From Flabesymbios commensalis (taxonomy: Eukaryota; Annelida; Polychaeta; Terebellida; Flabelligeridae): a stretch of DNA of 64,000 nt. Shown here in pieces: positions 54,325 to 64,000 of this stretch. Made by a program: the position numbers and the translations under genes. Position 1 is the stretch's first letter. Each line of letters starts with the position of its first letter. Below the pieces are notes generated by a model. That model saw nothing but the letters and a program-made list of their open reading frames with translations. It made no database searches and was not told where the DNA came from. The stretch is from NCBI GenBank assembly GCA_964017125.1, contig OZ024908.1, forward strand, positions 65,325,993 to 65,389,992, written 5' to 3'.

Positions 54325-54625
54325 GCCCTGGTGGAAAGGAAAGTCAGAGATCGCGGATTCGTCTCCTGCTCTGGCATTCAAGTTTTAAAGAAACAAAATT
54401 TTCCTCCCTGTTCAATCGTAAATATTGAATATTGTGGGCAGCCTCCATGACAGAGAGTTAGTGTGCTTGGCCGTAGACCAACAGGGCTCAATTTCGAATC
54501 CTGTGTCTGGAGGGCAGTGACACCTCATTCATCTCACCATCCTCAGGAGTTTCTCCTTACCTAGTTTAATCTATATGTGTACAAATGTTGTGTAGAATCA
54601 CATTTATTTCATTTCATTGCATTTG
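54325..54625 (+). mobile_element. SINE, second head type
   Basis: Starts GGGGCCCTGGTGGAAAGG, then CTGCTCTGGCATTCAAG linker, CCTCCATGACAGAGAGTTAG (second tRNA-like domain), CATCCTCAGGAG and TTTATTTCATTTCATT tail. Head 1 differs from that of 15248-15562. Confidence 0.8.
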
Positions 54626-55027
54626 ATACAGCCAACTAACACCTGACTCAACGTTGGCCTGACAACATTACAGCAACATTTCAGCAAAGATCTTGTGAGT
54701 TGAGAAAGCGTTCATGGGTCTTTATCCTTAGGTCTACTGTGTGTATTGTGATTTCCATAATTGGCATTACGTAAGAGGGTGCAGTGAAAGTGCATTACGT
54801 CTACATGTGATAATGATGGATTATATTGCTGTATATTTCACGGATGAGTAAGAAAAATTAAAAGCTGATATTTTACAACTTTATTAGGCATAATTTAGGC
54901 AGAAGAATTAAAATTGAAAATTAAAGATTTCGTTGAAATCCCTGGCTAAGTGGGGCATAATAAAAGTCCCAGAAGAAGTAATAATTGCACTTTTGTAGTC
55001 CTGTGAAATGATTCTTTGTCAAGCATA
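54626..55027. other. Spacer without recognised gene
   Basis: Nothing recognised. Confidence 0.5.
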
Positions 55028-56311
55028 TAGTCTGGTGCGGTATGTCAGAAATATGCCTAAATTAAAAGTCCTTGCCAAAATTGATTTTATTGTTTTTTTT
55101 ACTTTATTAGGGGTCAAATAAGCCAAAAATATTGGGGTTCAATTTTTCCCGCCCCTCAACCTCGTTTTATAACACATTTAAAATGGCCGCCATCGAAATC
55201 ACATATTTGGCTATAACTTGGGCCCTAGCATAGCTAGAGTCACGATTTTGATGTCTATACCCATGTTTTTGGGTACGAGGAATCCAATAGTGCTCATAAA
55301 AAATGTGGATGTCTCTTAGATATTTTGAAATGAACGATAAAACACATTTCTGATACGTTTTCGGTCATTTTTTTCGCAAATTCGTAAAAAAACTAAAATT
55401 CAAACATTGGGCGTTGTTTAGTGTGTATTATGATAGACAGTACATTGTTGATGGTTTCTGAATGCTGGGTGCTCCGTTAATGGACCCCAAATAGTTGACC
55501 AAAGTGACGTAAAGCGATTGTAAAAACTGAACAATTTCAATTACGATGTTTGATGCATTTATTTCATTTAAACATTTTACAACAGTCATAGAGGATAATT
55601 GATATTGACGGTAATGTGATAACACATTTGATAACTTTGAGAAGTGGGTGGGATGGGTCAATGTTATTTGAAATAAAATAAAATTAGCACACATTGTGCG
55701 CAAATTGTGCGTTTCAGCAATGTTTCATATTTGCTAAACAAATGACCAGAATTAATCTTGGTGGGTAATTATGGAGCATCCCATCCATCAAATGATTGGA
55801 TTTTTAGATATTGTTTTTCTTCAATCCATAAATGATGCACGATAACAAATAAAAGGGGAACTTTTAATTCATCACATCCTATGAGAGATATCAAAGTATA
55901 GATTCCAGCCATAATTGGACGGGCAGGGCCATTACCTTAGAGGATCGCAGCAAACATTCAATGGCTTGATTCATTTTCTTATGCAGAAGAAACAAGCAAC
56001 TCATAACCACAAAGATGTTTCGCTAGGTATCAGTTAATCAGTTCCAATCTAGATACAGGAAAAGGGTAACGTGATATTTTTTCAACTGGACAACATAATC
56101 AAAGATTGTCTGTTTACATGAGACGCCTTGTAGCCTACCACAGATCATTAAATTAAGAAATATTACAGATTATGTTTCATAATAAGAGAACAGAAAACAT
56201 AATACATTTTCAACCAGCCCAGTCATGTTAACAGATACACTTGAATGTGTTTGCATATTGTATATGCTCAGTAGTAGATAAATATGTTATCCGGTAAAAA
56301 AAAGTGATAAT

Positions 56312-56352
56312 GCCCGCAAGACACAACATCAAGTGGTTGAAAATTTAGATAA
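56312..56352 (+). mobile_element. Family A/F hairpin remnant inside Q
   Basis: GCAAGACACAACATCAAGTG followed by GTTGAAAATT: the right arm of the shared stem with its usual downstream word. An open frame of 64 codons begins here by chance. Confidence 0.55.
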
Positions 56353-57267
56353 CCTGCGAGAAGTCATTCTAGAAAGGCAGAAGTCAAGATTGCTGAAAAA
56401 ACTGATGAACACTTTTACTAAGTACTATGTATGTATATTGTCATCCAAACCAAGTTGTTTAGAACTGGTTCCCATTGAGTTGAGTTTTATGCAGATTGAT
56501 GCAAGTGACACAATTATCAAACCATGAAGTCAGAAGTTTGTAAGATGTCCCAATAATAGGCCTAGATCTAGATCTAGGACCGCTTTATTTCTCCAGGATA
56601 CACTAACACTGTAACAGGAGCGTCATTCCTCAACAGGTGTGCATTGAACCAAATAATATATTCTGGTCAAATACTGACAAATTCTGATGCATTAACTGAG
56701 TAATTGGTGATTTGAGGCATAATTAGATCAAATATGTACTGCAACAGAGTAGCCCAAAAATCATATTTTGTTGTAATGCCACAATGCTATACACAACAGA
56801 ATATCCTTGGGTATGTCCATTCACCGTCGGTGGAAGCTTTCACTTTGTTGCGAATTAGTTTTATTATTGTTCAGTAACTTTGTCGAAAATTGTGGCATAT
56901 TTCTTCTTGAAATAGGTTTTTTGAAAATACATGGGCTTATCGCAGATGATCAAATATCTTTACCACTTTTTGCTAGATAACATATCTATCTATTGAGTAA
57001 ACATATGAAAAGGCATTCAAGTGTACCTCTGGAAAGTTGGCTGGTTTCTGTGATGATGAAGCATCTTGTGTAATATCTCTTAACTGGTCTGTGAAAGTAA
57101 CATTAGCTTCACACGTAAACAGATTATATCCACGTATATTGTTATTTTAAATAGCTTGTAAATTAACGTCAACACACTAGTTTCAACTTGAACTCGACGA
57201 GGCCGCAACTGTGATCACCTAGTCACATTGAGAGGGAATAGACAAGGATATCTCTCTGAAAGACCCC

Positions 57268-57368
57268 TGCGAGATTAGCACGGTTCAAACCCGGGATGCG
57301 TGCATGAATGACGTGGCAGTCCGATATTCTATCGATGCGCTGCCTCTCCCTCTCTAAATTTGCACATC
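57268..57368 (-). mobile_element. tRNA-like sequence (SINE head or pseudo-tRNA) inside Q
   Basis: On the minus strand, GAGAGGCAGCGCATCGATAG resembles an A box/D arm, ATCGGACTGCC an anticodon-arm region, and GGGTTTGAACC a B box. Spacing is longer than in a normal tRNA. Different from the dimeric SINE family. Confidence 0.35.
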
Positions 57369-59098
57369 GAAAGCCTTGGAAGCATGGACGAATTTTGTAT
57401 GTCAAGTGTACTAATCTTCTAGCCTAATCAGCTAATGATAATTCCAGCTTTATGGTGGCAACTATTCTTGTCTAAAAATCTAGAATGGGAGATGTTCACC
57501 TACATGAGCTACACCTTATGAGAGCCAACCATATGTCAATGGGAGACAAGACCTGCTTTATCAGATGGTCAAACCTCCCACCATTAGAACAAAATGTGTG
57601 GGAAGTGAAATATAGCATGTTCATTCCTGTGAGATGTCTTAGTTCACCTGTACCAAGGGTTGTTATTGAGCTCAACAAATATTGATGCAAATAAGACTGC
57701 CGTAGTACCAGATATAGTTAACATGCTCAGCGCTGCGGACGACTCCTGCACAAATGCAGCAATCAAACCAGGTAGTGTGGCTTGTGTCATTGTGAACGAC
57801 AGTCGGCCATTTTGCAATTAAAAAATTGTCAATATGTTCTTATATATCAAAATCACTAAATTTGAACCTAAACCTCATTGTCTTTTCGATGAACCAAGCC
57901 ATTGAATGCTTGTTGTAATCTGCTTAAATGTCAGCTGTGGTAATGCCCCCGTCCTCCTCCAATCTATTACGCTATAACAGAGTTTGTAGGTATACGCGAT
58001 ACAGAGACTGTAATCATTGCGCGGCCGGGCATCCTTGTTAGGTTACAGATTTATATATTAATTAGTAATACTCGCTTTGCATCTCATTAGAATATTGCCT
58101 TGACGCGGAGATTTAACTGTCAGTATTACAATTAATTTTTTCGTGAAATTGTTGATCTCAGAGTAGCCCCTGCATCTCGGAAAATATGTCAAATTATGAC
58201 TGAAATTTAAACGGGGATATCTCTCATGGGCTGTGATGAATAAAAATCCCCTATTTTATTTTTTCTTGTGCATCGTTTAAACAAATCTGAAAATCCAATA
58301 ATTTTGCTGATAGGATGGATCGCAATGATCATGATGATTGATTCTGATCATTTGTTTGACAGCACATAAAACATTGCTGAAACGCACAATTTGTTCACAA
58401 TTTTGTATTCATTTTGTATTATTTTTTTAAATTTAGATCGGACCGTCATCCCTCCTATCTACTTTTCAAAAAAGTGTGTACTTTTTTGCAAAAGACACAA
58501 CACTTTTATCAATTTTCCTCTGTGACTGTTGCAAAATGTTCATTTGCAAACTAAGGAAATGTACCAAACATCGTTATTAAAGTTGCTCGGTTTCTACGCT
58601 ATCACTTGTACGCCTTCTTGGTGGAATATTTAGGGTCCATCAACGAAACATCTACCATTCAGAACCATCAGCAATGTGCTGTTTATATTATAATACATAC
58701 TAAATAACGCTTCCAAAATAAAAATTTGAAAATTTGAGTTTTTTCATATTTGCGACGAAAAATGACCAAGAACGCATGAAAAATGTGTTTTATATTTAAT
58801 ATCGAAATATCTACAAGACATGTATACACATTTTGTAAGGGCACTATTGGATTCCTCATACCCAAAAACATGGGTATAGACATCAAAATTGTGACTCTAG
58901 CTTTGCTAGAGGCCAAGTTATGGCCAAATATGTGATTTCGATGGCGGCCATTTTGAATGCGCCATAAAACGAGGTTGAGGGGCCGGAAAAATTAAACCCC
59001 AATATTTTTGGCTAATTTGACCCCTAATGAAGCCATAATAACAAAAAAAATCAATTTTGGCAACAGAAATGGCCAAAATGACATACCGCACCAGACTA

Positions 59099-60322
59099 AT
59101 ATGTCACTAGGTGCAGTGCTTCAGAACGTGTGTAAAATCAGCAAAATGTATTATGGGAACCGAGCATAATAATATAAATGTCAATGATCGATATAAAGGA
59201 TATACATCTTTTCATGATGATGCATCTTAGGGTATAGATATATACATTCTCTGACACATTTATAGCTGATTTTTTGCAATGCTGTTGACAAACGTCTAGG
59301 CCCCTGGGTATCTTGTTCTCATTGCAATGGCTAACTTTTTTTACGTTTCTCGAGAAAAACTAATTAAAGAATGAAGTCGACAGTCCCGTGTATTATAAAC
59401 GTCATTTTTATAGGGGGAATATTATTTTTTAAATAATTAAAACGTTTAAAGGGATAGCAATAGCAAATATATAATCATCTCTCAAGTTGAACATAATTGC
59501 TTTAAATGCTTAAATATAACTAATTAAAATGACTGTTAAATAAGTAATGAAATGCATGGTTATAGGTTAATTACAATTAATTGTAGTTTAGTTACCAACA
59601 TTTACAATGTCATAATATTTGTTAGCCGTGTCGTCCTCTCCGAGTCCGTGGAATGATGTATTTGCTTTACCCGAAAAATCCACAATGGCGGTGACTGAGA
59701 GCGATCCTGACCCCAAGGTCCGAAAAATGTCCATAACTTTTTAATGACTGTGCGACCTCTGAGCTGAGCATGCGGGCATGAAACTGAAATGTTATTGATT
59801 CTAAAAAAAACTATTTTTGACCTGATTATGCCCCGATATTTTCCGATATGACATTCCAAATAAATGTCCCACGATTTTGTACGCGGTCAATCTGTCGCTG
59901 AAACCTGTTTCAGCCACTGGGGCCAAATATTTGCTATGTCATATTGCCTTCTCATTGTTTGCACTTTGTTGTTATCTGCATCATTTATTATATAATTGCT
60001 TCATTTTCGTTTTCATGATCAATTTATGACCTTAATTAAGCCTACAATAAAATGTTCTTATGCATAATTAAGATTTTTTATTCAGAGGTTAATACCTATG
60101 TGGTGTGATTTACCGCAACTGGGGTAAACGTGAAGTTGGTGCATACGGCCCCTTGTGAAGTAAACAGATACTGTCTTTTGCCTTTACAGAGACCTCCCAG
60201 TGACGCTGATGTGTGTCCGATTATGTAAGAACAATAAATCCCACTGTCGAGAGTACACAGCTGTCTGAGCGCAGAATACATGATCTAGAAGTATATCAAA
60301 GCAAACTAATTATCCTTCAGCT
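59099..60322. other. Spacer with X repeat copy 1 and an H fragment
   Basis: X (about 59640-59905) matches 61590-61840 in the same orientation (AATGACTGTGCGAC, GAGCTGAG, ATGTTATTGATTCTAA). An H-type fragment lies at about 60150-60190. Confidence 0.55.
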
Positions 60323-60432
60323 CACAGCAAACACAAAACATTTGTATATTGTTTGTACAATGTTGAACCAACGTCGAAGACGTTGGGTCGACGTTGTACA
60401 AATGTTATACAAATGTTTTGTGTTTGCTGGGT
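60323..60432. mobile_element. G element, TTTGT subfamily, complete
   Basis: Ends CACAGCAAACACAAAACATT / GTTTTGTGTTTGCTGGG, arms with TACAATGTTGAACCAACGTC, apex CGTC-GAA-GACG. Confidence 0.85.
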
Positions 60433-60947
60433 TATTGCGATGTGGTCAATGGCCAGGTCTATAGTCAATCATCATAATTGTATGGTGTTGTTTTTTCTTT
60501 CGGTATGAAATAATGACAAAAATAGATATCACACAAACGTTATGCTGAAGGAGTTTGTGGTGCTGACAATTCTATAAATATCAATACTGTTGTCGTCTAT
60601 CATTAAAGAAAGAGGCGTGTGTATATTTAAACTGGCGCAGTGTAGTAGTTATATCTGCCAAATTTGAAGCTATATTTTAGGGATATGTTATTGCCAGATA
60701 TTTTGTTACTTCTTTTTTCTTCCAAATGCAATATTTTAAAAATAATGATTGCATCTGCGCATATAGAATGTTACCATTGCTTACTGTAAATCTGATAAAA
60801 TTTATATAAAGGCCCATATATATATATATATATATATATATTGTATACATGTCACCTAGCAGTGGGCTTCAATGAGTTAGCAAACCAAGATATAGTTCTC
60901 TTAAGACACAACACGTTCAACTAATATTGTTTTAATGTTGGCCCACA
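60433..60947. other. Spacer with (AT)n
   Basis: (AT)n at about 60816-60842. No gene recognised. Confidence 0.5.
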
Positions 60948-61057
60948 ACCCAGCAAATACGAGACGTTAAACCAATGCTGGGTTAAAGATGGCGCACCGT
61001 CTACAGCGCTGGGCCAACATCAACTCAGCATTGGTTGGCCGTCTCGTGTTCGCTGGG
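60948..61057. mobile_element. G element, complete (110 bp)
   Basis: CCCAGCAAATACGAGACGTT / GTCTCGTGTTCGCTGGG ends; inner arms CCAATGCTGGGTTAA; apex CCGTC-TAC-AGCG, mismatched. Confidence 0.82.
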
Positions 61058-61589
61058 AGCTCCTCTGTTGTCTATTGGTCACAGCTGTATCCACACCACC
61101 ACCCATCCGGTCGGCATGCAGAACCAGCCATAAGAAGGACAAGGAGGTGCGCTTCATTTTTTCTGTTTTATCGGTAGCCTATACGACAAGCCGCAGATGT
61201 CTCTGCCTTCCTGGAAGGAGGAAATGTAATACCCTACTACTCAACAATATCACCGTCTTTTTTCGTTACCACATTTTCAGGGCTCAGGTGGGGGAAACTA
61301 ATTTTCACAATAACTTCGTTGTTCTGCTGAAGTTGTGTCCATCCATATGTGTAGCCTCGCAGCGTCTGCACTGGTTTGATGAATATGCCATAAATATATG
61401 GATGACTTCTCGCATCACTATAGATCAGACGTTACACGAAAGGTGTGGCGGAGCCAACGTGGGCATTTTGTCAGCTCAATAATTCAATTGCATACAATCT
61501 GAATACATCAAAATATTATATTACATGGGGTAGAGTGTCCTGATATTGTCAGGGGGTGTCCTAGCCTTTGACGAGCCCACACCGTAAAT
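61058..61589. other. Spacer with one unassigned open frame
   Basis: A plus-strand frame at 61075-61482 (135 codons) has no recognisable domain; it starts right beside the G element. Probably chance. Confidence 0.35.
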
Positions 61590-61840
61590 GCGTGGGCCGT
61601 GGATTGCCGTATTCATTTCCCCAGAAAAACTCAACGTTTACAACATGCAGTGACGGAGAACGATCTGAACCCCAATGTCCAAAAAATGCCCCTAAACTTT
61701 AATGACTGTGCGACAAATGAGCTGAGTATGCGATCATGCAGGTGAAATGTTACTGATTCTAATCACCTACTTTCAACCTGATTAATCGGGACCAACTATC
61801 AAGAAACGTCTCACGTTTTTGTTCCCACGATATAAATTAT
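61590..61840 (+). repeat. X repeat copy 2
   Basis: Matches about 59640-59905 with many substitutions; class unknown. Confidence 0.6.
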
Positions 61841-61930
61841 TTTGCTGATGGTAAACATGCGCTTCGTTCAAAATTTACAACACATAGAACATGTAGAAAT
61901 GCAAAGTACCTCACTGCTACTTGAAACTAT

Positions 61931-62045
61931 TCCCAACAAACACAAAACATTAATTTTGTACTACATTTATCCAATGTTGGGCAAATGTCAAATACGTTGG
62001 GTCAATGTTGTACAATATGTTATACAACTGTTTTGTGCTCCTGTT
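61931..62045. mobile_element. G element, TTTGT subfamily
   Basis: CCCAACAAACACAAAACATT start, ATCCAATGTTGGGCAAATGT / GGTCAATGTTGTACAATATG arms, end ACTGTTTTGTGCTC. Confidence 0.75.
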
Positions 62046-62280
62046 ATCAGGTTATCATCATTATCTGGTTCAACAGTTTTAAATTTCAACGAAAGTACCA
62101 TTAGCTTAAATCTTCTGGAAGTAGCATATATGCCTAACACCAAAATCATGATGTGTTTACGATGATTTATTCTACATCTGAATTTTAAAAACTGTTCTCA
62201 TTAAACATCTACATTTCTGTGCGCGTAGACATGGTTTGACCCACACTTGTACGATAACGAGTCTACGACGATCATGGCAT

Positions 62281-62545
62281 TATACTGCCGTGCAAAGACG
62301 AGCAGCAGTAAATGTTTACTTAAAGGTGATCTATCACCCCTTATATGGTATAAATAATTATGTCCTCATATGGGGTGATGAGAGGGTCGCATGATAGCCA
62401 ATCACCCCATATAAGGAAACACTTGTGCCCCATCTTGTGGCCACTTTGATTTATTTGTCACAAATGTATGCATACTATATAAGGGGTGATAGATCACCTT
62501 TAAAGGTTAGCATCTACTGCCGTTTGCCTTCGCCATGCAGCGACG
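62281..62545. mobile_element. H hairpin split by an L element
   Basis: H left arm TATACTGCCGTGCAAAGACG...GCAGTAAATGTTTACTTAA (62281-62323), then L, then H right arm AGCATCTACTGCCGTTTGCC (to about 62540). Confidence 0.75.
62324..62499. mobile_element. L element, copy 2
   Basis: TTAA 62320-62323 and 62500-62503; termini AGGTGATCTATCACCCCTTA / TAAGGGGTGATAGATCACCT. The palindrome centre is shortened relative to 17155-17351. Confidence 0.87.
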
Positions 62546-62835
62546 GGGGACCTGGTGCAGTTGTTAAAGCTACATGCTTGGAAAGTCACAGAGCGCGGGC
62601 TCGAGCCCCAGTCTGGCCTTTAATTTTCACTCACTCGTAAATATTCAACATTGTTGGGAACCTCCGTGACCGCGAGGTAATGTGCGCGGCCTCAGACCGC
62701 TAGGCCTCGAATTTCGAATCCTTTGTCTGGAGGACAGTGTCATCTCATTCATCTCACCATCTTCCGGGGGGTTATCCTGGCCCAGTTTAGCCTATATGCG
62801 CACAGGTGGCCTGAAATCCCATTCATGTCATTTCT
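62545..62835 (+). mobile_element. SINE, second head type
   Basis: Head GGGGGACCTGGTGCAGTTG with B box GGGCTCGAGCCCC, then CCTCCGTGACCGCGAGGTAA and the common body and tail (CCCATTCATGTCATT). Shows that the first tRNA head has been exchanged between subfamilies. Confidence 0.85.
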
Positions 62836-63047
62836 CCCCGCTCTGGCATTCAAGTTTCAAAGAAACAAAATGTTTCTTCCTTGCTCAACCGTAAAAATTC
62901 AATATTGTGGGAAGCCTCCGGGACCAAGAGGTAGCGTGGTCGACCTCAGACCGCCAAGACTCGAATTTCGAATCCTGTGTTTGGAGGGCAGTGTCACCTC
63001 ATTCATCTCACCTTCCTCAGGATGTTCTTCTGGCCCTTCATCCCAAT
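62836..63047 (+). mobile_element. SINE, head-less copy in tandem
   Basis: Starts at CCCGCTCTGGCATTCAAG linker, second domain CCGGGACCAAGAGGTAGCG, ends at GGATGTTCTTCTGGCCC. Confidence 0.8.
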
Positions 63048-63129
63048 AAATCCCAAGAAAAACTAAAAAAAACTCATCAAATGGTCATAACCCCTAAACG
63101 TATTTTTAGGTACTTTTCTCAGAAACAAA

Positions 63130-63275
63130 ATGAAATGGGGCTTTACACCACCTTTGTGCACATATAGGCTAAACTGGGCCAGGAGAACCTCCTGAGGATG
63201 GTGCGATGAATGAGATGACACTGTCATCCAGACACAGGATTCGAAATTCGAGCCCTGGCGGTCTGAGGCCGTTCT
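63130..63275 (-). mobile_element. SINE 3' half, opposite strand
   Basis: Tail side at 63130 (AAATGGGGCTTTACACCACC), second domain up to GGTCTGAGGCCG at 63275, then cut off. Confidence 0.85.
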
Positions 63276-63700
63276 CAGAAACGCCACGCCCCTAAATATA
63301 ATGGAGGACGAGATCCTTCTAACTATGCAGCATAGGTCCCATTACGTTTCAGTGCGATCTCATTATACACAGGAGTGGAGTAAAGGGGACTGGGATGAGC
63401 TATCAAACATCTGATCATCCCTATGGAAAGCCAGAAGGTGTCAAGTCTCAATAGGGTAGGTTGCTACAGGAACCTTAACTATGCCTTGATTAGACTAGCA
63501 TCACTCTCAAGCTACCAGAGAAAACTCGTTGCGGAGACGTGGTGTGCTTGACATTCTGGCCGCAGGAATATAATGACAGGTATATGGATTTGCTTGTTTC
63601 ATTTTCTGCAAATTTTCCCTGGTTCGTTTTAGCCTAGATGTATAGGCCTACTGAAAAGTAAAAAGTAACAACGTAGCAGAATGATCTTTGAGCATGCGAA
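63276..63700. other. Spacer without recognised gene
   Basis: Nothing recognised. Confidence 0.5.
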
Positions 63701-64000
63701 CACTACTTCTGCGTATTAATTTTATGGAACACAAGATATCAATATGCCTGAAGCAATTGTTACCCACCATTTTTGTGACCTAAAAGTTCTAAACCAAACA
63801 CATTTTACATGTGTATTAATTGTATCGACAACAAGAAGCCAGATGCCTGAAGCAATTGCTATTCACCATTTTTGTTAGCTAAGATTGCTAAAGCAAGCAC
63901 ATTTTACATGTGTATTAATTTTATGGTCCACACGAAACGGAGAGGCCCGAAGCGATTTGCATCAATCATTTGTGTGAGCTAAAATTACTAAAACAAGCAA
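63700..64000. repeat. About 100-bp tandem repeat, three units, cut by the window end
   Basis: GTGTATTAAT-type unit starts at 63711, 63811 and 63910; shared words ATTTTACATGTGTATTAAT, GCCTGAAGCAATTG, CCATTTTTGTGA. Units are diverged by several percent. Confidence 0.85.

Larger units (their letters stand above)
55028..59098. mobile_element. Q: 4.07-kb fold-back element with about 0.95-kb inverted arms
   Basis: Ends TAGTCTGGTGCGGTATGTCA and its exact inverse. The left arm (55028 to about 55985) pairs with the right arm (about 57884-59098) at roughly 80% identity by eye, including AACCTCGTTTTAT, ATGGCCGCCATCGAAATC and ACCCATGTTTTTGGGTA; the right arm holds an extra segment at about 57960-58140. 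The 1.9-kb middle has no recognised transposase. Possible target duplication ATAT, not certain. Confidence 0.82.

Noticed and set aside
55028-59098. Q as a Polinton/Maverick because of long inverted ends beginning near AG
   Set aside because: Only 4 kb, no polymerase, integrase or capsid frame recognised, and no 6-bp target duplication.
61075-61482. 135-codon plus-strand frame as a gene
   Set aside because: No recognisable domain, low-complexity start next to a G element; could be chance in a moderately GC-rich stretch.

Overview
This is about 64 kb of AT-rich eukaryotic (animal) DNA that is mostly transposon remains, with one recognisable host gene at the left edge. Evidence for an animal: two exons on the minus strand (361-637 and 1628-1835) with consensus splice sites encode TM5-TM7 of a GnRH/AKH/corazonin-type rhodopsin-family receptor. 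The rest holds tRNA-derived SINEs, short TTAA-flanked MITEs, fold-back hairpins, one LTR retroelement and microsatellites. The palindrome TAGGCCTA is strongly over-represented. A marine invertebrate fits, perhaps a non-vertebrate deuterostome, but the species cannot be fixed from the sequence.

Layout. 1-1.9 kb: receptor exons and introns; its 5' exons (TM1-TM4) were not found and its 3' end lies off the left edge. 1.9-34.5 kb: a mosaic of short non-autonomous DNA elements. I name these A to F (TTAA-flanked, termini CCCTT..., about 200-245 bp, each with a hairpin beside one end), G (fold-back, CCCAGCAAACAC ends), H-O and R (other palindromes), P, L and V (other TTAA elements), T, U and W (other inverted-repeat elements). 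S, K and X are dispersed repeats. 34.6-38.3 kb: a tandem duplication whose two units differ by later insertions, giving a relative chronology. 38.3-45.9 kb: more hairpins and a 320-bp (TTGA)n tract. 45.9-50.9 kb: an LTR element with 383-bp LTRs about 2.6% diverged. 55.0-59.1 kb: a 4.07-kb fold-back element with roughly 0.95-kb inverted arms. 62.3-63.3 kb: a SINE cluster. 63.7-64 kb: a roughly 100-bp tandem repeat running off the window.

Most notable pattern: five TTAA families (A, C, D, E, F) with different termini, and three quite different stems, each carry one sub-terminal hairpin at one end only. When the elements are oriented alike, its apical loop reads C(GNNA)G on the same strand. Families A, E and F also share the stem itself. 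This points to an orientation-dependent structural signal conserved more strictly than its flanks. The elements have also inserted repeatedly into one another at TTAA, often sharing a single TTAA between neighbours.

Strand convention for A-F: + means the hairpin end is on the right. All coordinates were read by eye; element ends are good to a few bases where TTAA or a target duplication is quoted, otherwise to about 10-20 bases.
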